This document shows positions 10,567-22,400 of a DNA stretch of 64,000 nt, one piece after another. The stretch lies in NCBI GenBank assembly GCA_004764695.1, contig SMSO01000006.1, positions 1,220,859 to 1,284,858 on the forward strand. Reading direction: 5' to 3'. The notes beneath the pieces are model-generated. The model ran no database searches. It was not told where the DNA came from and worked only from the letters and a program-made list of their open reading frames with translations. Numbering within the stretch: the first letter of the stretch is position 1; each line of letters starts with the position of its first letter. The translations under genes and the position numbers were made by a program. The DNA comes from Schizochytrium sp. TIO01 (Eukaryota; Sar; Bigyra; Thraustochytrida; Thraustochytriidae).

Positions 10567-11284
10567 ACATTATTTGTTGAAACTGTTCCAGTAGTAACAC
10601 ATATTCTTTTTGTTTTGCCATACCTAATGTTGCTTGACTTACTCACTTTATCACCTTCGATTCTATTTTTAGATCTCTGGCGTGTATTTTTTCTTTCCTC
10701 TCTTCTAAGTTCTTTTTTACATACATTTGTGTTTTTCTGGTCACGTTAAACGCGTGAAGGAGGACAACTCCAATTGAAAGGAGCAATATTAACCTTAGGG
10801 ATCAAGCTTGGGTCATGCAATAGGTAGAGCTGAGTATTGAATGGTGAGAATGAAAAAAGTATATATTCTTAAAATGAAAAGGCTGTCGTATTCAACAATG
10901 CTTAAAGCAAGCTGTGATACATGGTACTGAAGTTCGTCAGAAAGGTAAAAGTCCTACCATTTGCGAATGCTTAATCCTCAGACAGGGAGACAGGGGTGGA
11001 AATAATATCTGGGCTCTTTTCACGCCCTTTTCTTTCTTTTTGCCAGACCACCCCCCGTCCGGATGGCCATTTGTCACTCATGAGTACGTCTTTTTTTTTT
11101 GGTTTTTGTGCATTTACGTTATATCCAGTGCCGTGTCTTCCAAACATACAAATACGGTATATGATTCGAATATTTAGCCTACAAATCATTCTCCTGAGGC
11201 AAACACAAGCCCTGAAAATGTGTTGCAATAATTGAAAAGCTGATGTCCTCTCACACACAAAGGAAAAAGAGAAAAGCGACTAAT
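10567..11284. other. Convergent intergenic region CCDC61 / CNOT9
   Basis: About 0.7 kb between the 3' ends of two convergent genes. AT-rich with T runs, presumably both 3' UTRs. No gene, RNA or repeat recognised. Confidence 0.3.
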
Positions 11285-12547
11285 CTAGTTCTGAAACTGC
11301 TGTTGCTGCTGCATTTGCTGTTGCTGGGCAGATGTGTCAGTGCCATTAGGTTCAACCATGGCCTGTTCTAGCTGAATGAGCCACTTTTGGGTAGTGGCGT
11401 CATCCTTCAGAGTACCTGCAAAGGTATTGTCACGAAGAGCAGTGGGGAGACATGAGCGCAACGCATCCCTAGCGCGCGAATTCTCCGCAAGGCGTTGGTA
11501 GCAACGGATAATGTGCTTGAGTAACCTAGCCGAGGGGTTCTCCACCAGAGCAGATACCATGTTGCTCAGCACCGTACTCACAGCATAGAAACGCTCAGCA
11601 GTAGCGCAGATATAGTTTAGGCCCATGTCATCCAAGAGAATCTTTTGCACAATGAAGGTTGCTACGGTTTTAGAAAGTTCGCTTCCTGTCTCCATAATAC
11701 GGAGGCAGAGCGGGATAATCTCAGTAGAGAGGAGGAAGTTGATCACATCCGGGTCGTCCATCTTCACGAGCGCGCCGATGACACCCAGACTCGTGAGTCT
11801 GAGGTACTCAAACGGGCGGTTCTTACTTACGGTGTTAAGGAATGGATACAAATACAAGGGAATTTGAGCTGTGTTCATTCAAGCACAAACAACGCATACC
11901 ATTTTGTTTCGTTAGTCACTCATGTCGTCAGCACTCCAGCCCACAAATATCGATCTGAACTTCATCCAAGCCGCTTTGCACCTTATGGATAATCCTTTAA
12001 TATACGCAAGGAACAACGCAAACGGTTTCTGCACAGAGTTCCTCTCCTCAGTCTTGGAACCACATCCAAAGTCTGTTAGACGAAGCTAAAAGCTGAGATT
12101 TCAAATAACGTCGTGAAAGGACTGAGCAAAGCTAGGGTCTTTCGGTACACGCACAAGCACTGGGAGGTACGAAACCACCAGAGATGAAGCCCATGGGCAG
12201 TACTTACCGTTAAGGAAGAGTGTGCGTGTCTCAGGGTGCGAAGCTACGCACTGCAGCAGCGCCAGAGCATTACAGACACGGTTGCTGGCGTGAGCGGTGA
12301 GCTGCGGCGGCGAGAGTGAAGGGTAAATGGCAACGATCTCCTGCAGCAACGCGGAGATAGTGCCGAAGGAGTGCCAGAGGATCGGCGCAAGATCCGTGAA
12401 GGCCTCGCGCTTCTTGCTAAGCTCAAGAAGGGCACTCTCGCGCTGTTCAGGGTTGATGAGCTGCACCACGAGTTGAAACTTGTTGCCGTTCGCAGCATCC
12501 ATGGCGAGGCCCGAGGCCGCAGAGGGAACGGCGTGGGCAGTCTGCAT
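11285..12547 (-). CDS. CNOT9: CNOT9 / Rcd1 / Caf40 subunit of the CCR4-NOT deadenylase complex (two exons)
   Basis: Exons complement(12208..12547) and complement(11285..11868) give 307 residues, close to the usual length of about 300. The armadillo-repeat core is highly conserved: [50 protein letters not shown], then [37 protein letters not shown] and [24 protein letters not shown]9 is the peptide-binding scaffold that recruits mRNA decay regulators such as GW182-like proteins to NOT1. The splice junction AAC G|CT restores the conserved [14 protein letters not shown]. The start at 12547 (MQTAHAV) is the first ATG of the frame; one at 12502 is also possible. The frame extends upstream to 12673 only through a GTG. 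The C-terminus ends in a short Gln/Met tail ([13 protein letters not shown]) unlike the Pro-rich metazoan tail. Confidence 0.95.
11869..12207 (-). other. CNOT9 intron
   Basis: A 339-base intron, the longest one supported in the window, with donor GTAAGT and acceptor ACAG on the minus strand. It interrupts the protein between TLFLN and AQIPL inside the armadillo core. Confidence 0.88.
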
Positions 12548-13100
12548 GGAGGCGAGGGCAGTAGGGGCAGGAACGCGGCAAGGGCGAAGAAGACCAGCGA
12601 CAGTAGCAGGAGCAGCGACCGCCCGAAAGGAGAATGTGGCAGATGATCGAAAGTAACTCAAAGAATGAATCACAAAGAAAGAAAGAAAGAAAGTCGAGGG
12701 AATAAGGATAACTTTTTCCCTTTATCGAAATTATATCTCACTTGTACAAGTACAGTATAGGAATATATAAAATAGAGAATGTTTTGGTTATACACTAGAA
12801 AATCAGTCCAAAGTAAAACAAACAGCCGAAAGCCTTTTTCGTACTTGGGGCTGTTGAAAAAGGGAAAAGTTGACCTAATGGTGCAGTTTACTCTATAGTA
12901 GAGTTTTATAGCCCATAGTACACTACCGTGTTGAAAGTTGCCTTTAGAAAGATCGTGTTAGTTGCACCGCCTTTACATTGTAATTCTTAGGCTGGTTTCA
13001 CTTCCGTGCCACTGCTTGCAGTACCTAGGTAGTACGTTTCTTAATCGATGGCGAGACAAGCGCTCAAGAGGAGCCGTGCCTGGGTCTCAGAGTGCAGTGG

Positions 13101-13232
13101 ATGCACTCCTCGGGCGACGAAACAAACCGCTCAGCAACACTGCTGCTCATGCACACAGGACAACTTCTGCTTGCTGATGCCGGTGCCTTACAAGAAGCGT
13201 TAGAACTACAACTCGAGCAGGGGAGACCATAG
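13101..13232 (+). CDS. Possible short ORF, 43 aa, unknown
   Basis: ATG at 13101 opens a 43-residue frame ending in TAG. The composition is protein-like, with an amphipathic stretch (SATLLLMHTGQLLLADAGAL) and a Glu/Leu/Gln helix. No family is recognised. It lies 48 bases before another short frame in a different phase. The two could be exons of one small gene, fragments of a decayed gene, or chance. A GT just after the stop (13233) does not give an in-frame join. Confidence 0.15.
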   Translation: MHSSGDETNRSATLLLMHTGQLLLADAGALQEALELQLEQGRP

Positions 13233-13279
13233 GTACCTGCTCACCGTAGTGCCATCGTGCGAGTCTTTCCACCGGTGAA

Positions 13280-13429
13280 ATGAAAATTGAAGAGTGGGTG
13301 TCTCAGGGCAAGGCACACAAGATTGAGAGCAACATTCTCGGCTTGGTTGAGGCACCCGTTGAGCTCGCTCAAGAAGCACTCAGAAATACACGCGAGCAGC
13401 AAACGCAACCTGACCAATTCCGGCTGTAG
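13280..13429 (+). CDS. Possible short ORF, 49 aa, unknown
   Basis: ATG 13280 to TAG 13429 gives a helical, charged peptide (MKIEEWVSQGKAHKIESNIL, then VEAPVELAQEALRNTREQQ). Composition suggests real coding, but no family is recognised, and a longer overlapping frame in another phase looks like noise. It might be the last exon of a small gene starting upstream. Confidence 0.18.
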   Translation: MKIEEWVSQGKAHKIESNILGLVEAPVELAQEALRNTREQQTQPDQFRL

Positions 13430-13575
13430 ACACCACCTTGGTCTCCGTTTTGATCCGAAAATCAATCTCAGACTATGTCTCAGGGAGGAAATCAACGCCA
13501 GCCTGCCGAGGACGTTGAGCGGACGTGGAAGGCGTTCTCAGATGGGCTCGGGGCGACCAAGGCTTAACGAATTCG

Positions 13576-13694
13576 CTCAAAGACCAATGGCTCAAAGACC
13601 AATGGCTCAAAGACCAATGGCTCAAAGACCAATGACCCAAAGACCAATGGCCCAAAGGCCTATGGCCAAAGACCAATGGCTCAAGGATCAATGG
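13576..13694 (+). repeat. 15-base minisatellite, 8 copies
   Basis: The unit is ctcaaagaccaatgg. The first three copies are perfect, later copies carry 1-3 changes and one copy is a base short. Because the unit is a multiple of three, several frames stay open through it, which creates spurious repeat peptides such as PMAQR. Confidence 0.9.
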
Positions 13695-14885
13695 CGAGCA
13701 ATATGTTTTGCTGGGAATTGCTGGGGATGCATGAATGGATGGATGAATGCAGTGAATGCGAGTACAAAGCGTGCGCAGACATGCATGCATGATGGTCTCG
13801 ATGGCGGCACGTGAATGGCAGTAATCCTCCTCGCCTCGTTGTCTTCGTCGCGCTGAGTCGGCGTGCCGTGAGGCCACATGGCAGGCCAATGCCGGGTTCG
13901 CGAACGATCGAGAGCGACAAAAACGAAGTCGTGGGCCAGCATTGACGAATTGGTATCACCTTTTCAGATTCTGCAAATTGCAATGCTGGTTTGGCAGCGC
14001 TCTCGTTTGTACCAAGCAGCATCTGCAGCTAGGGCGTGAGAGGATGAAGCAGACACAGCACACGACGCATGGAGAATCCGGCGGGGCCCAGCTTGTGCTC
14101 CTCCTGCTCGGGCTTTGCTGTTCGCCACTCGCTCATTTCCAAATTGCAATTAGTTCATTTTCCATTCCTGTCAAACATCATATCTCCGAGCCTCATTGAC
14201 GACCGACCACAAGGCCAACCTAATTGGGCATGCAGTGAGCGAATAAATCGTGCATGCAATCGATGGATACGCCATGGGCGATCGAAGCACCAGAGCACTC
14301 GCTCGAGTCGATCGGCAAATATCCTGAAATTCCAGGTCGAGGGCCAGAATCGCTTCTGCTGCTTCTTCGTCCCTCCTTGTGCAGAGGATCCCGACAGGAA
14401 GAAAGGGTCCTCAGTGCGTGCAGCCTTAGAGTCTAACGAAGGAGTCAACCTCAAAGAAACAGCAGCAGAGGAATAACAACCTTCGGAATAGAACGAAATG
14501 GTTTCCATAATTGAATAGCTGTTACGCAGAGAGAGGCACTAGGAGTGGCCTACCTCCCGCTATAGCCAGTAGCTCTAATAAGCAGAGGAAAAAAGAAAGA
14601 AAGGAAGAAAGGCATTGTTATTGTTTTTAGAAGAATATGAATCAAAGATACGGTGACAAGTTCGATTAGTTTATTTACAATTTTAAACTTCATAGTAAAC
14701 AAACGAAGAAACGAACAAACAAAGAGGCGACTAGAAATAATAAATAAGCAAAGAGAAAGAAAAAGCACATCACGATTTTGTTTCACTTGCTAGCAGCTCA
14801 CTGCCTAGCATGTGCGTAGCCACTCCTATGGCAGCTGCTTCTTTCTCTGGGTTAGCCTGTTAGTGCGGCCTCATTGTAGCAATCA

Positions 14886-15094
14886 ATCTCTCTCTCTCTC
14901 TCTCTCTCTATCTATCCATTTATCTATCTATCCATCTATCTATCCATCAATTGAAAGCTCTGCTCTTTGTTTGTTTGTTTGTTTGTTTGTTTGTTTGTTT
15001 GTTTGTTTGTTTGTTTGTTTGTTTGTTTGTTTGTTTGTTTGTTTGTTTCTTTCTTTCTTTCTTTCTCTCTTTCTTTCTTTCTTTCTTTCTTTCT
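14886..15094 (+). repeat. Compound microsatellite (CT)n-(TATC)n-(TTTG)n-(CTTT)n
   Basis: A CT run passes into degenerate TCTA/TCCA units, then after a 15-base spacer into about 20 near-perfect GTTT units (14967-15048), then directly into CTTT units to about 15094. The sharp switch from GTTT to CTTT suggests slippage after a single-base change in the unit. Confidence 0.93.
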
Positions 15095-15976
15095 GTCCCT
15101 TGCCAGAGTGCTCAGACTCGCTGCTGGCTGGCTTGGTGGGCAACGCAGGTCATCTTCTTGGAGCCCTCGGGACTGCAAATGCGGCAAGCGCTGAGCGGCC
15201 TGAGTGCCACCGTAGCGAGCGAAGGAGCGAAGGAAGTGATGATGAAATAAATACACAAACAGACAGAGAGATCGTTAGATGGTCAGGTAGTTAGACAGAT
15301 CGATGGGTAGATAGATTGTGGTACCAGTGCCCTAGAGAGGGGTAGGTGATGGGTAGCGATGTGTGGACAGACTAAGAACTCAAGGGCATTTGCATCACGA
15401 TGGTGGAGCAGTAGAAGTGGTAGGAGTAGGGCCTATTCAACTTTGAGAATGAAGATAATGATGAAGAGAGATAAAGAGGGAATGGGTGATTGATCAATCA
15501 GCAATCGCTGGAGATCTTCTTCTCGAGGATACTTTGCTTTGCTTTGGAGAGTATTCTTTGCATTTCTGATTCTTTGGAAAAGGAAAAAAGGGGAAAAGGG
15601 AAGAAAGACCCATCAAAGGCTCAACCTGAAGGTTTTTCCTTCTCATCTATTTAAATGATTTAATTTAAAAAAAGGGAAAAGGAAAAAGGAAAGGAAAAGA
15701 AAAGAAAAGAAAAAAAGTAAGAATTTGAAAATGACTTTGATTAGTTTAAAATTGATCGATCGATCGATCGACTTCGAAGAAGCACGCGCTTTCTTCGATC
15801 GATTTCGGGCGCTGCTGGCGGAGCAGACCCGACCTGAGGCGGAGCTGGGAACAGCTGCCTGCCTGCCCGCCTGACTGGCCGGCACTTGGTCTCGCTGCCT
15901 GCAGCCTCGCTGGGCTGCGTGGTGACGAAGGCGCTGAGAAGAAGATAGGGAGCGGCGCGAAGATAGTTTTCCCTGG

Positions 15977-16053
15977 GCTCGCTTGCCAGTGCGCGCTCGC
16001 TTGCTGGTGCGCGCGCTTGCTAGTGCGCTCGCTCGCTTGCTCGCTCGCTCGCT
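15977..16053 (+). repeat. GCTC/GCTT-rich degenerate tandem tract upstream of the giant E2 gene
   Basis: Short units of gctcgcttgc and gctcgctcgctc with interspersed gtgcgcgc form a GC-rich tract about 450 bases before the start codon of the BIRC6-like gene. Its place suggests promoter or 5' UTR sequence. No defined transcription factor site is recognised. Confidence 0.7.
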
Positions 16054-16499
16054 AGGGCTTCTTGGCTGTTAGCCTTTTGCTTGAGCCCCACGTTGTGCAT
16101 ACGTGCGGACTTACTCTTGTAATTGTGGGCGGTGGTGTCGTGGTGGCGTTGGGCGTTGGTTGTGTGACGCTCTTCTTCATTTCAATTCATTCGTTTGGTC
16201 ATCCTTCAGGGATTCTGGTCTACAGAAATATATCCTCAATCGACAGTCACAGTACAATCTGACAGCTTAAGCTAGGCCCAGGGTCTTTATCTTTGGTACG
16301 TCGAGGCTTCTCAAATTTTCACAAGCCCTCGAGTAGGTCGTCGTTGGCAAGTTCTGCCTTTTATTTTATTGCTTCATAGAAGTGGCTTTGGTCTCGGCAT
16401 CGTGGACAACTTTGACTTTAACTTTTGGTTTGGAATTCTCACGATTATTGATATTGGTATAGATATTGTCGTGGACGACAACGTTGGATAGTTAAGCAA

Positions 16500-19400
16500 A
16501 TGTCTTCGAGAGATTTTGCGATGGCGTTCGAGCCTCTTGTAGAGGCTGATGGCGAGGCAGACCCTCAGCTGATCCTTGCTTGCGGACAGAGACACATTCG
16601 GCTATTGGATGCGAACAACGGCGACAAACTTTGCGACTTTGAACTTCCACGCATTGGTAGCGACGACGCAAATATCGACGTCCAAGTGGTGTCCTTGCCC
16701 GCGACACGTCAATGTTTCGTCGCGTATGCCAATCGAGTGCTACCAATTCCAGTTCCACGCAGTGGTGAATCTCCTGTAGGATTTATTATTGCAATGGAAG
16801 GTCTTCTCAAGGCACTCGACATGTCAAACCAAACACTACTCCGAAATGTTGACAACGACTACGCGAAGCCCTCAGCCAGAAACTCCTTGCAGTCTCTCTT
16901 CCTCGAAGCATCTGCAGCATCGTTTCTTCTTGAGTGCCTCGTTGCGCAGATGCGTACACCCACAACACCTTTAGCGTATCGCGCTCGTGTGCGTAAGTGC
17001 CGTCTTGTAGAGCAGCTTGCCGCTGGGCTGGAACAAGTCCAGAAAGAGCAAGAGATTACTTCCCAGAGCGCAAAGATGCGGCAATGGAAGTCCATCGTAC
17101 GCCTAGAGGTACCACAGTTCTCCATGCTTCATATTTGCCGCACCCTTCAGCCCGTCCTGGAGGACTCATCTTCCACTGCGCTTCCTGCAATTATTAGTCT
17201 AATGGAACAGTTACACGATTTAATGATCCTGCCGAGCAACTTTGCGTCATTCTTCGTTATGTCGCAAACTGAGGACTTCAACAGTCAGCACGGGGCTTCA
17301 ACAATGGCTCAGCTAGGCATGCATCTCGAGCGTGAACGGTACTATAGCTTGTGCACCATGCATGAGGATGATGCTCGTATCCTGTCCCTGCGCACCGATG
17401 GCTCTGATGTGCGCCTCGCCCGACTTGCAGCCGCTGGATTTTTCTATCAACGGGGCCCAACTGATCGAAATGGCAAGTTTGTTCACTTTGAGTCAGGAGT
17501 TGGAATTTCTCTCACGTCTGCACTTGCTCGCAGGGTCGTACTCTCGCCATCCTTAGAGCACGCGCTCATGGCACCAACATCACGCTTTGTACTTCAAAAA
17601 ATTACTGCTAATGTTCCCATTGCTGAGTCCAAAGGTAGCAGCGAGCGGATTGGTCTATTCTCTGGCCAAAATGTACAAGAAGGAAATATCAAAGAAAATC
17701 CAGACAAAGACTCCATCTCTCTGATCCGGGCATGTCAGGACCCTAAAACCCCTGTGCTTGCCACTGCGACCTATGCAGGGCGAATTTTCTTGTGGACTGT
17801 GACTTGGAATGGGCTCAAGAAGGCCTTTAGTTTTGATGCGACTGCATCTGTGGAAGTTGTTCGCCGCTCCTCCGCGTCGTCTCCCCCCGTTACAACCTCA
17901 GCTTACTTATCCTCCAGTCGCATGATGCATAGCTCCTCCCACAGCTCTGGGTTTTCCTCCCCCCAAGTCCCGGGCACACGGATCAGTAAACTCTTTACTG
18001 GATTGCATGCTACTGCAGCAACTCCGCCACAAAGTCACTCCTTTGCTAGTGGTAGTGATATCTACGAACTGCCTTTAGCAGCATCAACCGATGCCCAACA
18101 ACAAAGCACAAAAATCTATTTTCCTACAGAAGTAGGTGATGAAGGAAAGACACTCCTTGCCTCTGCATGGAACCAGTTATCCAATCGTACTGTCAAGGAT
18201 GTTTGCATTTTCCCGAAACCCCGGCGTAGCTCGAAAAGATACTTCCGCAAACATAAAACACCAAAGGGTCAAGTACCGAGCAAGGGGTTCCATGGCCCGC
18301 AAGACTTGGCAGATTCTGATGTTCCAAATGATCCCATGTACCCGTCACGGTCTGGTATGGGCAGCTCGTCCTCCAAGCAACTTCAATGGTGGCAGCCATA
18401 CATTGTTGTAGAAATTCAAAGGGGTCCCTACACTGGCCAAGTTGGTTATATCATCGACGCTTCAGATATTGATCCTTCAACAGTGACTGGCCATCTCCAA
18501 ATTTGGCTTCACGGCTTTGAGGAAAAACTCAACATTAGCATCGCCGATGTCAAACCAAAAACTCCTTCCATAGGGGACCCAATTATGGTCCTCTCAAGCT
18601 CCTCTGGGCGTAAGGATGTCGGGAAGCTTGTATCTACGGACGGTATTAAGGGCTATGTCAAGCTCCGCCGAAGAGATACGGGTGCAATTGCTCGTGGCCG
18701 CGCCCCATACCTCTCCCTTCAGAGGCTTATGGAGGCGGACGGTGGCAAGCTTGACAAAAATGCAGTGACAAACCGTAAGTGTCACATGGAAAAAATCTTC
18801 AAACTTTCACCAGCCGCCGAGCTAGGCCTCGAGCAGCAAGAGATGGCTGTCAGAAACGAAGGTGCTGCTGCGGAATGTATGTTGATTGTGCTTATTAAAC
18901 ATGGTGAGGATGGAGAAAAGGAAGGAAATGCTCTTGCTCTCTTCAGACGTTCAAACTCATACACTGAGCTGATTCAGGTTTTACGACTTGAAACTCCTGC
19001 AGAACAAGTCATCGTTGTGCCGAAGAACCCCATGGTCCATGTTGTACAGGGATCAACGGTTTCGAGCTACCGCCTTGCTTTCAATTCAGAAAACTTGCTG
19101 GTCTTGGATCCTCGTCCCCTTTCCCGATTTAAGCTCCCGGTGGGAGATTCGCCTTTGCACATGTCTCTCATCCATGCGCCAGACTTGAAGTTTGGTTGTT
19201 CCGGGGAGGACAGCGTATCACTCATTCCATGGCCAACTACTACAGCAACAACACGCCGCCTTTCCGTTCCTACTGGAACTAACGTTTCGTTACCTACTGA
19301 TACCCAATCTACTTCAAACCCCTTAAGCTCAAGTCCTTTGGACAAAGATAGACCTTTGCATGAAAGTGGCGAACCTGGGGAGCAACTCTCTGCTAACGAA

Positions 19401-22400
19401 AACGACGTGCCAATAGCGACATCAGATTCACATAAAGATCCAGTATCACCTTCACTATCCTCATTACCACTTACTAATGAGCAGCCTAAGGACGTTCATT
19501 CGTCAACTGTTGTATCTTCTGGTACAGATGATGAGGAAGACGACGAGGACGACGAGGACGATGAAGATGACGACGAAGATGACGATGAGGACGACGACGA
19601 AGATGACGAGGACGAAGGACTGACTTCCTCAAATGCAACTCCCGGAAGCGAAGATTTTCACTCTTCAAATTCTCTTGTTGATAATACCGCTGGCACGTCC
19701 GGGGCAGGGCTCGCTTCCTCTGTAGCCCCACCTCTAGTTCCATTTTCACATAGCAAAAATCGTTTTCCTTCCCCGAAATCTGCAGTTGCTGCTATGGCTG
19801 AAGCTCCGGGCTCAGAGTTGCGAAAGGTCTTTTCTGCAAGCACCTTAACGTCAGAAATTGCACATATGCACCCACCATCACCCCGTTTTAAGCAAGTACC
19901 AAGTTCTAGCTCATATTGGCTTGCTGCCCTGTGCAATGATGGTACGTTGTTGCTGTGCCCAAGTAACCTTCCCTCGACAGATGCAGCAGCATGGAAGCTT
20001 TCCCTCAATCAGAACTTGACTACAGATAAGCCCACGTCAAGCTCCTCCTCTTCTATTAGCCAGCCGCACCACGGATTCTCGCGTCTCTCGCATGTTACTT
20101 TGGCGAAAAGTTTCTTCTGTTGTTCATCCAGTGTTGATGGAGAGCTTGTTTGTGCACGCTTTCCTGCCCCCCAAATAGTAGAATCAGACACCTTCTCGGA
20201 TTCCGCCGCAAAAGATTGGCAGATTCGCGCTTTGCATAATCTTGAAACTACCTATGAACAGCTGCAATGGGAACATCTTCCATTTCGCGCATTTCCTCCT
20301 CAGCGTGGGCGTCAGCGAATCTTTGCTGTTGGCCGATCTGGGTCAATGCTTCGTTGGCGTGTGCAAGGCCATCTCGGTGCTAATGGGTTAGAAACTGATG
20401 CTGATGCAGACGATGACGATGAAGATGTTCTTATTGAGGGCCCTCAGGTTGGGGTGTCTTCATCCGACGCTGCTGCAGCTGAAGGATCACAAATGGAAAA
20501 TTTGTCTGATCTTGCTATCGAATCATCACCTTTGCTTACTGATGAGACCTCAACTGCAAAAGACGAAGTGCACACAAAGAAACAAATTTTAGCAAAAGAT
20601 GTAATCCGTGAGAACAAGTCTGCACTGACCTGGGAGCTAGAGTTGCCTGAACCATCCGCGGTAAGCCGTCTCTTCGTTCATGTTGACCTCCAAATGCGTC
20701 AAACCACATCTGCAAGCCCTGCTTTGATGTTTCAAGGCAATCCTAGAGGTTGTGCAAGAGTTGGATTGCGCCCGCATCTTACAGAAGAGGGAAGCTATCG
20801 ATTCTTAACGATTGAGGCTTGGGTAAGGCCAGACTGGGGTGATGCTTCTAAATCTGATATGCCCAAGGAACAAACAAATACAGTTAACGATAGCTCCCAA
20901 CAATATATCCCTATTGTTTATAAAAGCACAATGGGATCTGATGGCATCGCACTTCCTCAATATGAGCTTAGTGTGAGCAAGACGGGGCGTGCACTCTTTA
21001 AAGTGTGGAAAGATGATGATGTTGTCTTCTCAACATCTGTGTTGAAAGGCGTAGGCACATCTCAGCCTGAGCTACGCCAAGGAGAATGGCACCACCTTGC
21101 CGCAATTGTAGGTCGCAGTGGTCTTGAGCTTTACGTGGATGGAGACTTATATGCTGCTAGCGAGCTCACTCGAGTATCAATACGCCCTGATGCCGATTCA
21201 AACCAATCACCGGCAGGTTCCGTGCCTCAAGCTGGCCCATTACCTTTGAAAAATGGAACATCTGGTACAGTGGCTGCAGCCTCTGTCTCTCAGTCGAACA
21301 TGGGCAGCGCGAGCTCTCCTGCTTATAGGTACGGGGCTCTTTGCATTGGTGGTGATGGTGAGTCAAGATCATTTCGTGGGTACCTCCGACATGTAAGACT
21401 TTGGGCGATGTCACGGACTCAGGAGCAAGTGCGCGACTGGATGCACCATAGTGTTGGCCCAAGCGTAGCCTCTGGCCGTGTTTCGGCTCAGATGACGACT
21501 GTGAATGGGGCAACTTCAAGTGGAATTCGTAAAGAAGACCTACGCGTCCAGGTAGACCAGGATCATGGTGGTGTGCCTCGGAGCAAAGTTGAGTCAATTC
21601 TCTCTCTTGGTGAAAGCGTAAACCTGATTGGATGTTGGCCATGCACTGAAACAGGCGGGGGTGGGGTATTGCCGGTCCATCAAGGGACGGTGGATGAAGC
21701 TAGTGATGCGGTACTTTCTGATCCCAAAGCTGCTTCTTGGGTCAATGTTCAGGTACCCTTGGTAGACTACAAGCCTTCACTTGCGCTGTCTGCATCCCTT
21801 GTGACTTTGTCAGGATCTAATGATGTACTTCTTGATCGCCAACCTTTAGAAGGCTGCGAAGTTTCTTTTGACCTTGGTGCCCATGTCGGAACCCGTTTGA
21901 GTATAACTTTGTATCCATCGCCTTCCGAAAATCTTGCAACTGTGACAGGAGTATCTCTAAGTCTGAAGGGTCGTTTATCAACGTCTGCAGCTCGCTACCG
22001 TGAACACTTGCAGGCTGTTGATAATCGCGACTTACTTTGGATTCCTCTGACCTCACTAAGTGCATTCTGGAAATTATGTGTTAGCGGCGCATTCACACGA
22101 GCTCTGGTTGATATTGCAACAAATCGTAGAATTTCATACGCAGGGTCTGATCTTCCTTCTCATGACAATCAAGGTGAACCCGATAACAGTTCTCTCGAGA
22201 ATGATTTGTCCGGAGACGGGGCTATTTCTGACAGTCAAGAGCCGGTTTCTGAGAGCATGCGACTGGGGGCTTTGCGTCTACTTGAGTATCAGCTACAAGC
22301 AGGGGTAACACGCTGCTTGGAGTTTTTAGATGGTGCCACGCTGGAGCGGTTCATGCGGACGAACTTTGTAGACGCTCCGAATAGCGCGTTAGGCGCGGAG

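Larger units (their letters stand above)
12548..16499. other. Repeat-rich intergenic region between CNOT9 and the giant E2 gene
   Basis: About 4 kb with no recognisable large gene. It holds the divergent promoters of CNOT9 and the BIRC6-like gene. It contains a 15-base minisatellite (13576-13694), a long TTTG/CTTT block (14886-15094), a GATC run (15754-15771), A/G-rich runs (15580-15715) and a GCTC/GCTT-rich tract (15977-16053). Two short reading frames at 13101-13232 and 13280-13429 look slightly protein-like and are listed separately. Confidence 0.4.

Noticed and set aside
13287-13814. 175-residue plus-strand ORF with PMAQR repeats
   Set aside because: Begins at TTG, is held open by a 15-base repeat, and has no coding-like composition outside it.
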